Shown piece by piece: positions 1 to 7,960 of a DNA stretch of 32,885 bases. The stretch is from Candidatus Pullichristensenella stercorigallinarum (lineage in GTDB: Bacteria > Bacillota > Clostridia > Christensenellales > Aristaeellaceae). The first letter of the stretch is position 1, and the number at the start of each line of letters is the position of its first letter. Both the position numbers and the translations under genes were made by a program. Below the pieces are notes generated by a model, which was given only the letters and a program-made list of their open reading frames with translations, had not been told where the DNA came from and did no database searches. Where the stretch lies: the NCBI GenBank assembly GCA_018712945.1, contig DVFZ01000055.1, positions 1-32,885 on the forward strand. The letters run 5' to 3'.

Positions 1-30
1 TACCCGCTGCAATCTTTCGGAAAAATCCGT

Positions 31-58
31 TTGACAGGCCGGGTTTTCGACGTATAAT
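31..58 (+). promoter_or_regulatory. Sigma-A type promoter of the Fe-S assembly operon
   Basis: A perfect TTGACA (31-36) and a perfect TATAAT (53-58) are separated by 16 bases. Transcription should begin near 65, giving a leader of about 55 bases before the first gene. It is the best consensus promoter in the window. Confidence 0.85.
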
Positions 59-66
59 AAAGCTAG

Positions 67-106
67 TCCCGCTTTTTCGCGCGGGAACCGTCCCGTTTGC
101 GCGGGA
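67..106 (+). promoter_or_regulatory. Two tandem hairpins in the 5' UTR of the Fe-S operon
   Basis: TCCCGC (67-72) pairs with GCGGGA (81-86), and TCCCG (91-95) pairs with CGGGA (102-106). The two units look like a degenerate direct repeat of one inverted repeat. They lie between the expected transcription start and the ribosome binding site at about 112-117. No T-run follows, so they do not look like a terminator. They could be an operator for an Fe-S-responsive repressor or an mRNA structure. The role is inference. Confidence 0.5.
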
Positions 107-121
107 TGCGGAAAGGACGTG

Positions 122-859
122 ATGCGAAAGATGCTGAATTTGCAGAAAATCTGCTGGAGCGCCCCGGATGGGGATCGCATTTTAAAGGGTGTAAGCCTGA
201 CCGTACCCGATGACACCCTCATGGTCATCACCGGCCCCAACGGCGGCGGCAAGACGACGCTGGCCAAGGTCATCGCCGGGCTGGAAACGCCGGAGGAAGG
301 GCGCATACTTCTCGACGGCGAGGACATCACCTCCCTGAACGTAACTGAACGCGCCCGCAAGGGCGTGAGCTATGCCTTCCAGCAGCCGGTGCGCTTCAAG
401 GGGCTGATCGTGCGGCAGCTTCTGGAGCTGGCTGCGGGCGAAAAGCTGTCCGAGGCCAAGCTGTGCGACGTGCTCAGCCAGGTTGGCCTTTGTGCGCGGG
501 AGTATATCGACCGCGAGGTAAACGCCACGCTCTCCGGCGGCGAAATCAAGCGCATTGAGATCGCCACCGTACTACTGCGCCATTCGCGCCTGACCATCTT
601 CGACGAACCGGAAGCCGGCATTGATTTGTGGAGTTTCAACAACCTCATCGCCGTTTTCCAGAGCTTGCGCAGCACATTGCACGGTTCCATGGTCATCATC
701 TCCCATCAGGAGCGCATTCTGCAGATTGCCGACGAGATTGCCGTGATCTCCGATGGCGAACTCACCAGGCAGGGCCCGGCAAAGGACATCCTCCCCGAAC
801 TGATGCGCGGCACGGAGGTTGGCGCTTGCTGCCGTCAAAAGGAGGCATTCGCAAAATGA
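122..859 (+). CDS. sufC: SufC-like ABC ATPase of a minimal SUF (SMS-type) Fe-S cluster system
   Basis: This is the cytosolic ATPase that powers Fe-S cluster assembly on a SufB/D-type scaffold. About 245 residues, the usual SufC length. All ABC motifs are visible: Walker A GPNGGGKT (38-45), Q-loop AFQQP (85-89), signature LSGGE (137-141), Walker B LTIFDEPEAGID (157-168) and the switch His in ISHQE (193-197). The start is taken as ATG 122; GTG 119 is too close to the AAAGGA at 112-117, and ATG 131 is also possible. It is translationally coupled to the next gene through an ATGA overlap. The pairing with one short SufB/D-like gene, without sufS or sufU beside it, is the arrangement of the two-gene minimal systems of anaerobes. 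A transporter ATPase is unlikely given that partner. Confidence 0.9.
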   Translation: MRKMLNLQKICWSAPDGDRILKGVSLTVPDDTLMVITGPNGGGKTTLAKVIAGLETPEEGRILLDGEDITSLNVTERARKGVSYAFQQPVRFKGLIVRQLLELAAGEKLSEAKLCDVLSQVGLCAREYIDREVNATLSGGEIKRIEIATVLLRHSRLTIFDEPEAGIDLWSFNNLIAVFQSLRSTLHGSMVIISHQERILQIADEIAVISDGELTRQGPAKDILPELMRGTEVGACCRQKEAFAK

Positions 860-1773
860 ATAACATCCTCGAAGGCCTGCTCAAGGCAGTATCGGACTGG
901 AACGGCAAGTTTACTGGCGCGTTCAATATCCGCGAAAACGGCCAGTGCGCTGGACGGCAGTCTACCAAGAACATCAAAATCGAATCCAAGGCCGATCAGC
1001 CTGGGCTGGATATCCGCATTCTGCCCGGCACAAAAGGCGAAACCGTTTCCATTCCCGCCTGCGTGACCCACGGCGGCGTGGACGACCTCGTTTACAACGA
1101 CTTCTACGTTGGCGAGGGCGCGGACGTGACCATCGTCGCCGGTTGCGGCGTGCATACGGAGAGCGACGAGCTGGCGCGCCACAATGGCATACACCGCTTC
1201 TTTCTGGAAAAGGGCGCGCGCGTCACCTATCTGGAAAAGCATGTGGGTACCGGCAAGGGCGCGGGCGTGCGTTCCATCGACCCCGTGACGGAAATATTCC
1301 TGGACGAGGGCGCCGTCATGATTATGGATACCTCGCAAATCGGCGGCGTGGACAAGAGCTTGCGCAAAACCAGCGCCACGCTGGCTGCCGGCGCGAAACT
1401 GCACATCCACGAGCGCATACTTACCGAACATGAACAGCAGGCGCGCACCGAGTTTGAAGTGCGCATGAACGGAGAAGGCGCGGGCACGGATTTGATTTCC
1501 CGCTCGGTGGCACGCGGTTCTTCGCGGCAGTCCTACCGCTCGGTCATTATTGGCAACGCGCCCTGTACCGGCCACTCCGAGTGCGACGCCATCATTGCCG
1601 ATAACGGCGCGGTGGACGCGGCTCCGGAGCTCTCCGCCAACCACGCCGACGCCGCCCTCATCCACGAGGCAGCCATCGGCAAGATTGCCGGCGAGCAAAT
1701 TCTCAAACTCCAGACGCTTGGCCTGACCGAACAGGAGGCTGAGGCCAAAATCATCGAAGGCTTCCTGCGCTGA
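856..1773 (+). CDS. SufB/SufD-family Fe-S cluster scaffold (SmsB-like)
   Basis: 305 residues, shorter than SufB (about 470) or SufD (about 420) of the full SUF system, matching the single short scaffold of minimal SUF-like systems. The C-terminal half has the family's conserved blocks: a Cys-containing NAPCTGHSECDAI segment (234-246; Cys237 and Cys243) and LIHEAAIGKIAGEQILKLQ (268-286), with the His and Glu expected around the cluster-binding region. ATG 856 overlaps the sufC stop (ATGA) and is preceded by AAGGAGG about 10 bases upstream. It presumably forms a homodimer that binds two copies of the ATPase. The scaffold role comes from family knowledge; which residues bind the cluster here is inference. 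Confidence 0.88.
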   Translation: MNNILEGLLKAVSDWNGKFTGAFNIRENGQCAGRQSTKNIKIESKADQPGLDIRILPGTKGETVSIPACVTHGGVDDLVYNDFYVGEGADVTIVAGCGVHTESDELARHNGIHRFFLEKGARVTYLEKHVGTGKGAGVRSIDPVTEIFLDEGAVMIMDTSQIGGVDKSLRKTSATLAAGAKLHIHERILTEHEQQARTEFEVRMNGEGAGTDLISRSVARGSSRQSYRSVIIGNAPCTGHSECDAIIADNGAVDAAPELSANHADAALIHEAAIGKIAGEQILKLQTLGLTEQEAEAKIIEGFLR

Positions 1774-1787
1774 CAAGGAGGAAATAC

Positions 1788-2189
1788 ATGAAACCGCCCG
1801 TACTGCTGACCTACAACCTGCACGGCGACCGCGCCGCAAAGATCCGCCTGGTGGCGATGCGTTTTCGCATCCGCGTGCGCGGCGTACTGGCGGCGGAATA
1901 CGACCGCCCGGTCGGAGAGCTGGCCGATACCGCACCCGGCGGAAGTTGGGAGGGCGAGGCTTTCTCAGACGAGATGCTTGTCATGGCTCACTTCCCTGCC
2001 CCGCTTTTGCAGGCATTTTTGCAGGGCATGCGGCGCGCGGGCGTGCGTCCCGTGGCGCTCAAGGCTGTACTGACGCCGACCAATGCCGCCTGGGACTCCA
2101 ACGCGCTACACGCGGAACTGTGCAAGGAACGCGAAGCGATCTCCGCGGGCAGCGCAAGCGTACATACCTTCGCGCAAGAAGATTCGTAA
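1788..2189 (+). CDS. DUF3783-like protein of unknown function
   Basis: 133 residues, starting 14 bases after the scaffold stop with a strong AAGGAGG at 1775-1781. It begins with a beta-strand-like MKPPVLLTYNL and has a C-terminal block with LKAVLTPTNAAWDSNALHAEL, which I recall as typical of DUF3783 proteins of Clostridia. No catalytic motif is apparent; the only Cys lies near the C-terminus (ELCKERE). Position as the last gene of the Fe-S operon, directly before the terminator, suggests co-regulation with Fe-S assembly. Function unknown. The family call is from memory and moderately sure; that the gene is real is well supported by the ribosome binding site and operon position. Confidence 0.6.
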   Translation: MKPPVLLTYNLHGDRAAKIRLVAMRFRIRVRGVLAAEYDRPVGELADTAPGGSWEGEAFSDEMLVMAHFPAPLLQAFLQGMRRAGVRPVALKAVLTPTNAAWDSNALHAELCKEREAISAGSASVHTFAQEDS

Positions 2190-2401
2190 AATCATGGTCG
2201 TCGTTTAGGGCGACAAATCCTTAGAGGAGGCATAATTCCGACGGCGCTCACGCGCCCTGAATAGCCGTTGCATGCACCCGTTTCCCTGGATGCTGCAAAA
2301 GCAGACGCATGGCCTCTTTGCCTTGGCTTTTGTCTATGCGCTCCCTTTCCTTACTGGAATAGAATTTGACGTTCTTTGCTCATAGCTATAAGCGCTCCAA
2401 G
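2190..2401. other. Non-coding stretch between the Fe-S operon and its terminator
   Basis: About 210 bases without a credible gene. It contains a good Shine-Dalgarno-like AGAGGAGG at 2223-2230 with no start codon at a suitable distance, and a small hairpin GGCGC/GCGCC at 2243-2256. It may be a decayed gene start or an extended 3' UTR. Nothing more can be supported. Confidence 0.3.
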
Positions 2402-2424
2402 CCCCCGCTCCAAGCGGGGGTTTT
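2402..2424 (+). terminator. Rho-independent terminator of the Fe-S operon
   Basis: A perfect 8-bp stem, CCCCCGCT (2402-2409) with AGCGGGGG (2413-2420), has a 3-base loop and is followed by TTTT (2421-2424). It lies about 210 bases after the DUF3783-like gene and faces the minus-strand operon. Confidence 0.8.
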
Positions 2425-2432
2425 CGCTATAC

Positions 2433-2473
2433 AAAAACACCGTCCTGCGAACCCGAAGTTCACGGGACGGTGT
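2433..2473 (-). terminator. Rho-independent terminator of the mre/rodA operon
   Basis: On the minus strand, ACACCGTCC (2473-2465) pairs with GGACGGTGT (2445-2437), followed by a run of five T (complement of 2433-2437). The loop has its own inner pairing (GAAC/GTTC). It lies just beyond the rodA stop and is back to back with the plus-strand terminator at 2402-2424. Confidence 0.8.
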
Positions 2474-2486
2474 GCGTACCGGAAAA

Positions 2487-3722
2487 TCAAATGCGTATCT
2501 CGCGGTTGGTGATGGCGCGGTTCTTCCGTTCCCGGCTGCGCGAGCGCATCACTACGTTCATCACCAATCCGATGCCCAGCATGTTGGTGATCATGTTTGA
2601 ACCGCCGTAACTCATAAACGGCAAAGGGATGCCCGTAACCGGCAGAAGGCCGATCACCATGCAGATGTTTTCCACGATGTGGAACAAGAGCATCGAAGCC
2701 ACGCCAATGATCAGGTAGGAGCCATACGAATCCTGCACGCGCAGAGCCAGATAGAACAGCCTGCCCAACAGCAGTATATACAAAGCCACCAGCACGCAGG
2801 CGCCGACCATGCCAAAGCTCTCGCAGCACACAGCAAAGATAAAGTCGGTATGGTCGTCGGAAATATAGCCCAGCGAGGCGTAGCTGCCGGGCGAGACGAT
2901 GCCCTGCCCCCACAACCCGCCGCGGCCCACGGCAATCTGAGCGTTGATGACCTGGCGTGCTTCATCCGGATAGCTTTCCGGGTCGAGCCAGATGAGTATG
3001 CGCATCAGGCGGAAACTGTCCGTGGCATTCATAAACGTCCATACCGGAATGATGAGCACCACCGCACAGGCCAACACGCCGAGGATTAGCTTGTAGTTCG
3101 TGCCGGAAACGAACACCATGATGGCGAACACCGCCAGATACACAAGCGCCGTGCCCACATCTGGCTGGGCAATGATGAGCAACAACGGTATGCCCATGTA
3201 GATGACCAGGGGAATCAGGTCGCGCACCGTCATCACTGGCTTGACGCGCACGGCGAAGGCCTTGGCAAAGGCGATGATCATGGCAATTTTACCGACCTCC
3301 GAAGGTTGGAAGGTACGTTCCGAGCCGGAACCCCATGTAAAGAAGGCAGTCATGCCGCCGCGTCCGGCCTCCATACCCAGCACGATGACCAACAGGAGGA
3401 TATTGAGTACATAAAACGTATTGGCATAATGCCCATAGAGGTCATAGCCGAAATAGATGACGGCCATCATCGCCACGATTCCTACGCCCAACCACATAAG
3501 CTGCAACCGCGCATAATTGGTCGGCTGGGTTTCGAGCATCTCCATAATCGTGGAAGGGGTTTCGGTGACAGAGGTGGTGGTGGCGGAAAAAATGCACACC
3601 ACGCCGAACAGGGCGATGACCAGTACGTTCAGAAACAACGGCCAGTCAAAGTAGCGCATCAGGCTCCTGTCGAACCGGTTCAGGCGCAGTTGCTTGACAA
3701 GCGCCGCGATCTTTTCCCGCAT
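2487..3722 (-). CDS. rodA: RodA, SEDS-family peptidoglycan glycosyltransferase
   Basis: 411-residue polytopic membrane protein of the SEDS family, which polymerises lipid II into glycan strands with a class B PBP partner. About ten hydrophobic segments are visible. SEDS landmarks are GRGGLWGQG, the HTDFIFA motif holding the conserved Asp, and the C-terminal LPVTGIPLPFMSYGG signature. The start is taken as ATG 3722, preceded by AAAGGAG at about 9 bases; the frame is open further upstream but that part overlaps the PBP gene and lacks a site. It begins 19 bases after the PBP2 stop, in the mre operon, which favours RodA (elongation) over FtsW (division). It is the last gene before the terminator at 2433-2473. 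Confidence 0.92.
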   Translation of the reverse strand: MREKIAALVKQLRLNRFDRSLMRYFDWPLFLNVLVIALFGVVCIFSATTTSVTETPSTIMEMLETQPTNYARLQLMWLGVGIVAMMAVIYFGYDLYGHYANTFYVLNILLLVIVLGMEAGRGGMTAFFTWGSGSERTFQPSEVGKIAMIIAFAKAFAVRVKPVMTVRDLIPLVIYMGIPLLLIIAQPDVGTALVYLAVFAIMVFVSGTNYKLILGVLACAVVLIIPVWTFMNATDSFRLMRILIWLDPESYPDEARQVINAQIAVGRGGLWGQGIVSPGSYASLGYISDDHTDFIFAVCCESFGMVGACVLVALYILLLGRLFYLALRVQDSYGSYLIIGVASMLLFHIVENICMVIGLLPVTGIPLPFMSYGGSNMITNMLGIGLVMNVVMRSRSRERKNRAITNREIRI

Positions 3723-3741
3723 GTTCCCAGGCTCCTTTGCG

Positions 3742-6270
3742 TCAGTCTGCGACCGAGAATTCGTCCATCGCCGTGGTGGATTCATAGCCGCCGTAGTTGT
3801 CCAGATAGTAGGTAATGGTCTCGATGGCGGCGCTGGCCGAACGCGCGCCGGCATAGCCGTTCTGAATGTAGACCACTACAGCGATTTTCGGGTCCTCCGC
3901 CGGGGCGTAACACACCAGCCAGGAGTTGTTTTCCACGTCGATCTCGGTTCTCTGCGAGGTACCGGTCTTGGCGGCCACCGGATACTTGGCATTTTTGAAC
4001 TGCTCGGCGGCGGTGCCGTCGTTTTCGACGGATGTCACGTTTTCCATGCCCTGCTGGATCAGTTCGAAAAACTCGGGGTCTGTCTCAATCTGGTTGGCGA
4101 CCACTGGTTCCTTATCCAAAATTACTGTGCCATCCGGAGCGATGATCTTATCAATGATCTGCGCATCGTACACCGTGCCGCCATTGGCAATGGCCGATAC
4201 ATAGCGCGCCGCCGCGATGGGCGTAATCTGGGTGATGGACTGGCCGATGCCCAGCATGATGGTTTCATTGGGCGTCCAGTAGAGGTCCGAGATATAGCTG
4301 GCAACGGTGTTGCCCAGGTAGTTTGAAGAAATGTACTGCACCGGCAGGTTGAGGTCGTAAACCAGAACCTCACGAATCGGCGCGTTCCATTCCGCGCGCG
4401 TGTCATAGCTGACGGCGATATCCATCAGCTTTTTGACAACCTCGTCCACGCGCTCTTCATCGTATTCAATATTGCGCTCTTCGCCAATGCGGTTGATGAG
4501 CGAGCGCAGGGCGGTGGCCACCACCGTGGGTTTGCTGGTCATCTGGTTTTCGATGGCCACGTCGGGGTCGTAAAGCGCGTCCTGATTGCCGACAAAGCTG
4601 GTTGCTTCGCCAGGCAGTTCGATGTTTGTAAGCGAGGTAAGCCCCAGCGCTGCCGCCCATTCGTTGATGACCTGGGCGCCCATGCGGTTGCTGACTTTGT
4701 AGAAGAAATAGTTGCACGAGTTGGAGAGGCCCTCCACGACGGTCTGATTCTGGTGTCTTTCCGGATACGAAGTCCAGCACTTGGCGGGATTAGCGGTATC
4801 CGTCTGCGTATAGTAGCCGCCGTCGCTGATGCGCTCGTCCTTGCCCAAATTGCCGGAGGCCAGGGCCGCCAGCGCCGTACAGAGCTTGAAGGTGGAACCG
4901 GGGGCATCCTTGGCGCTGATGACGCGGTCAAACAGGGGATTGTTTTCGTCATTGATGATTTCCGCCCAGGCGCCGGACTCGATGCTGCCGCCGTTAAACA
5001 GGGAAAGGTCGTAGTCCGGCAGGCTCACATAACCCAGCACGCGGCCGGAATTGGGATCCATGGCGATCATCGCGCCGGAGTCGGCGAGCTGCACTTCGTG
5101 CCCCATGTCCTCATAGCGGGCCAGTTCGCTGGCGTTGTTGCGCTGCCAGCGCTCGCCGGACATGACCACGCGCTGCTGGTAGTTGATATCGTTGATGACG
5201 TCCTGCAACGCCTCGCGCATCACATCCTGCAATTCAGAATCAATGGTGAGCACCACGGAATTGCCGTCTACCGGCGCGGTATAGGAAATCTCGCGCACGA
5301 TCTTGCCGCGCGTGTCGATTTCCACCACGCGCTCGCCCTGGCGGTAGGATACGTAGGGCGAAAGCTGATCTTCCATGGATTTTTCAATGCCGGAAACGCC
5401 GACGAGGGCGTCGCTGGGATAGCCCTTGGCGGTGTATTCTTCCATATCGCTCTGGGTATTGATGCGCCCCACATAGCCCACGGCGTGCGCGGCGGTGCGG
5501 CCCTGCGGATAGATGCGCGTGGAGCTTTCCTCGGCGGACATGCCATCCAGCTCCATGGAGCGGGCCTCAATCTCCGATACGGTTTCAAAGCCCACGTCGT
5601 AGGCGATGGCCACGGGGGTGGAATTGTAGTTGTTCATGCGCGAAGCCTGCCAGACGGCGAGGATTTTGACGATCATGTCCTCGTACTGCTCAACGATTTC
5701 GTCGTCGGTGAGGGAGGCTGCGGCCTGCTCACCCTGCTCCTCAATGATCTCCTCGCGCAACACATCGACGATCAGGTACTTTTCCAGCAGCGCGTCAAAC
5801 AACTCTTCTTCGGGCGTATTGGTGAGATAGAAGTTCGACCGCCACTGGCTCTCGCGCGTGGCGTTTACAGTTTCAGAAGTGGAATTGGTGGTAAAGCGCC
5901 ATACCCCATCCTCGTCCTTTTGCAGCCAGAATTCGGTGATGGTGGATTTACCGTTCGATTCCACCAGCTGGATGGTCTTGAGGATGGAGCGCGTATAATT
6001 TTTGCGGTCTTCCTCCGAACTCAACGAAGGATCACGATAGAATGTCACATTATAACTCAAGCGGTCATAGGCCAGCGGGGTCATGTTGACATCGTAAATG
6101 GTACCGCGCATACCGGTGACTGTCAGCGTCTTTGTCGAGCGCGAGCTGGCGCGCGCGGTGGCCGTATCCTGATTCTGGATCATCATGTCATCCAGCTTCA
6201 AGAATACCGCCGTAAATGCCAATACCAGCACCAGGCAGACCATGAGAACGCGGTTTTTGTATGGCCTCAA
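3742..6270 (-). CDS. mrdA: Penicillin-binding protein 2 (class B transpeptidase), elongasome
   Basis: 842-residue D,D-transpeptidase that cross-links peptidoglycan and partners RodA. One N-terminal membrane anchor (about 8-25) precedes a dimerisation/pedestal region and the transpeptidase domain with GSTFK (Ser459 nucleophile, Lys462), SCN (518-520) and KTGT (768-771). It is clearly longer than E. coli PBP2 (633 residues) because of extra sequence in the N-terminal region and an insertion of roughly 100 residues (about 565-668) between the SxN and KTG motifs. The start is TTG 6270, overlapping the mreD stop as TTGA; GGAGGTG eight bases upstream supports it. Confidence 0.93.
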   Translation of the reverse strand: MRPYKNRVLMVCLVLVLAFTAVFLKLDDMMIQNQDTATARASSRSTKTLTVTGMRGTIYDVNMTPLAYDRLSYNVTFYRDPSLSSEEDRKNYTRSILKTIQLVESNGKSTITEFWLQKDEDGVWRFTTNSTSETVNATRESQWRSNFYLTNTPEEELFDALLEKYLIVDVLREEIIEEQGEQAAASLTDDEIVEQYEDMIVKILAVWQASRMNNYNSTPVAIAYDVGFETVSEIEARSMELDGMSAEESSTRIYPQGRTAAHAVGYVGRINTQSDMEEYTAKGYPSDALVGVSGIEKSMEDQLSPYVSYRQGERVVEIDTRGKIVREISYTAPVDGNSVVLTIDSELQDVMREALQDVINDINYQQRVVMSGERWQRNNASELARYEDMGHEVQLADSGAMIAMDPNSGRVLGYVSLPDYDLSLFNGGSIESGAWAEIINDENNPLFDRVISAKDAPGSTFKLCTALAALASGNLGKDERISDGGYYTQTDTANPAKCWTSYPERHQNQTVVEGLSNSCNYFFYKVSNRMGAQVINEWAAALGLTSLTNIELPGEATSFVGNQDALYDPDVAIENQMTSKPTVVATALRSLINRIGEERNIEYDEERVDEVVKKLMDIAVSYDTRAEWNAPIREVLVYDLNLPVQYISSNYLGNTVASYISDLYWTPNETIMLGIGQSITQITPIAAARYVSAIANGGTVYDAQIIDKIIAPDGTVILDKEPVVANQIETDPEFFELIQQGMENVTSVENDGTAAEQFKNAKYPVAAKTGTSQRTEIDVENNSWLVCYAPAEDPKIAVVVYIQNGYAGARSASAAIETITYYLDNYGGYESTTAMDEFSVAD

Positions 6271-6815
6271 AAGGATTTCACCTCCCGTTTGGCGGATGTG
6301 CGCTGGTAACGCACGCCCTTACCCAGCACGATGCGGGCTTCCAGCGGGCCAAGCAGCAAGCCCAGCCCCGCCGTCAGCAGCGTGCGGATGAGAATATTGA
6401 CAAAGTATATGCCCTCGATTAGCGCAGTGTTGAAATACTGATAGCCGAAAATGGCCAGTTCACGCACCAGCGCCATGCCGAGCAGCGTCAGCCCCCGGCG
6501 CAGGTATACCTTGGAAGGCGCCTTGCGCACGCGGACTTCCAACGGCTCGTAGGCGATCAATCCAGCCAGGAAGCCCAGGCCGACGAATATAAACGTGTTG
6601 AACCCCAACGGATAGCTTACGAGAATATCCATAAGCAACCCGCCAATCAGGCCGTAGAGCATGCCGTGCATGCGATCCAAGTGAATGCCCGTTACCAGCA
6701 CGCTGATGAACGTCAGCGACACGACGTACGGGCCGCCAATCAGAAAGGGGATGACCGACGTATCCAGCATCAGCGCAAGCAGCGTAAGCACTGTGGGCAT
6801 AATCCGTCTGCGCAT
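6267..6815 (-). CDS. mreD: MreD, rod-shape-determining membrane protein
   Basis: 182 residues, with five or six hydrophobic segments including VLTLLALMLDTSVIPFLIGG at the N-terminus and a loop with conserved-looking DILVSYPLGFN. MreD is a small integral membrane component of the elongasome linking MreC and the PBP2/RodA synthase. Low sequence conservation is normal for the family, so the call rests on hydropathy, length and position between mreC and pbp2. ATG 6815 has AAAGGAGG seven bases upstream. The stop overlaps the pbp2 TTG start. Confidence 0.88.
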   Translation of the reverse strand: MRRRIMPTVLTLLALMLDTSVIPFLIGGPYVVSLTFISVLVTGIHLDRMHGMLYGLIGGLLMDILVSYPLGFNTFIFVGLGFLAGLIAYEPLEVRVRKAPSKVYLRRGLTLLGMALVRELAIFGYQYFNTALIEGIYFVNILIRTLLTAGLGLLLGPLEARIVLGKGVRYQRTSAKREVKSF

Positions 6816-6851
6816 GGTTCATCCTCCTTTCATCATACTTGTGCGGGCTTG

Positions 6852-7949
6852 CTAGCCGTCGGCCCAGATATCCTCAGGCAGCTCCTCAAACGTAGGCGAT
6901 TCGGTGGCGCCGCTGGGAATGGCCGTGGGATATTGGAAGATATCGGAATCTTCCTCGGGAACGTCGGCAACGGCATCCGAAGGCGCGGGCGTGCTGGTAG
7001 GTACCGGCACCGGCGTGGGCGTGGCCACCACGGGCAAGCCCTGTTCCTGGTCGGTTTCCACCACGGTGCGCAGAATCAGCACTTCTTCGATGTGCTGGAA
7101 ATCCGCGCTGGGCATGGCAATGACGTAGCCGCCGGCGCTGTCCGTGCCGCGGCTGACGGCCGTCACCGTACCCACCGTCAGCCCCTTGGGATACAGCGAA
7201 TCCGTGCCGGAGGTGATGAGCGTATCTCCCGGCACGATGTTGGCGATGTTCTGCACATAATAGACATAGCACTCGGGTGTTTCAGACGTCGACGTAATCT
7301 GGCCGCGCATTACGCCGTTATCGCGCGTGCGCTCAATCAGGCAGGAAACGGCGCTGCGGGAATCAATGATGGTGAGCACCTTGGCATAGTTCAGTCCCAC
7401 CTCGTACACGCGCCCCACCAGCCCATCGCCGGTAACCACAGCCATGCCCACGCTTACGCCGTCGTTGGTGCCGCGATTGACGGAAAAAGTATCAAACCAC
7501 TGGCCCGGATCGCGGGCAATGACCTTGGCGTATACGGGGTCGAGGGACTCATAGCGGTTCTGCGCGTCCAACAGGCCCAGCAGCCGTTCATTTTCGGCCA
7601 ACGCCTCCTCCGCGCTTTGCAGCTCCAGGCTGAGCTGCTGGTTTTCAAGGAAAAGGTCGTCATAACTGGCCTGCAGGTCATCGTAATCGCGCCAACCCTG
7701 AAACAGATCCCGCACCCATTTTGTGGCGGAGCTGAACGCATTCTGGATTGGGGAAAGCGCGCTGCCGATGGCGTTTTCGCCCACCGAGGTACCCTCGCCA
7801 CCGCGCAGCACCAAGAAAAATATCGCCGCGACCACGACTGCCAGCACCGCGACCACAAACAGCCAGCGGCGGATCCGGCCGCTTCTGGCGCGCCGGCGCT
7901 TTTCCACCTGCGCCTTGGAATAGGCGCGCCCCGTGCTTTTCTTTGCCAT
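6852..7949 (-). CDS. mreC: MreC, rod-shape-determining protein with a Pro/Thr-rich tail
   Basis: 365 residues. A basic cytoplasmic N-terminus rich in K and R (1-28) is followed by one membrane span (about 29-48), a coiled coil (about 88-125) and the beta-rich MreC domain, with typical segments such as AKVIARDPGQWFDTFSVNRG and GLVGRVYEVG. MreC sits on the outer face of the membrane and activates PBP2/RodA. The last 60-65 residues are an unusual, low-complexity extension rich in Pro, Thr, Ser and acidic residues, predicted disordered outside the membrane. The start ATG 7949 has AAGGGG upstream and lies 11 bases after the mreB stop. Confidence 0.93.
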   Translation of the reverse strand: MAKKSTGRAYSKAQVEKRRRARSGRIRRWLFVVAVLAVVVAAIFFLVLRGGEGTSVGENAIGSALSPIQNAFSSATKWVRDLFQGWRDYDDLQASYDDLFLENQQLSLELQSAEEALAENERLLGLLDAQNRYESLDPVYAKVIARDPGQWFDTFSVNRGTNDGVSVGMAVVTGDGLVGRVYEVGLNYAKVLTIIDSRSAVSCLIERTRDNGVMRGQITSTSETPECYVYYVQNIANIVPGDTLITSGTDSLYPKGLTVGTVTAVSRGTDSAGGYVIAMPSADFQHIEEVLILRTVVETDQEQGLPVVATPTPVPVPTSTPAPSDAVADVPEEDSDIFQYPTAIPSGATESPTFEELPEDIWADG

Positions 7950-7960
7950 GCCAAATCCCC

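Noticed and set aside
2366..2392. TTGACG and TATAAG resembling a plus-strand promoter
   Set aside because: The spacer is only 15 bases and the terminator at 2402-2424 follows at once, with no gene to serve.
4753..6309. A 518-codon open frame on the plus strand opposite the PBP2 gene
   Set aside because: It is an antisense shadow in a GC-rich gene; the minus-strand product has all transpeptidase motifs while this reading is low-complexity with many His, Gly and Val residues and no ribosome site.
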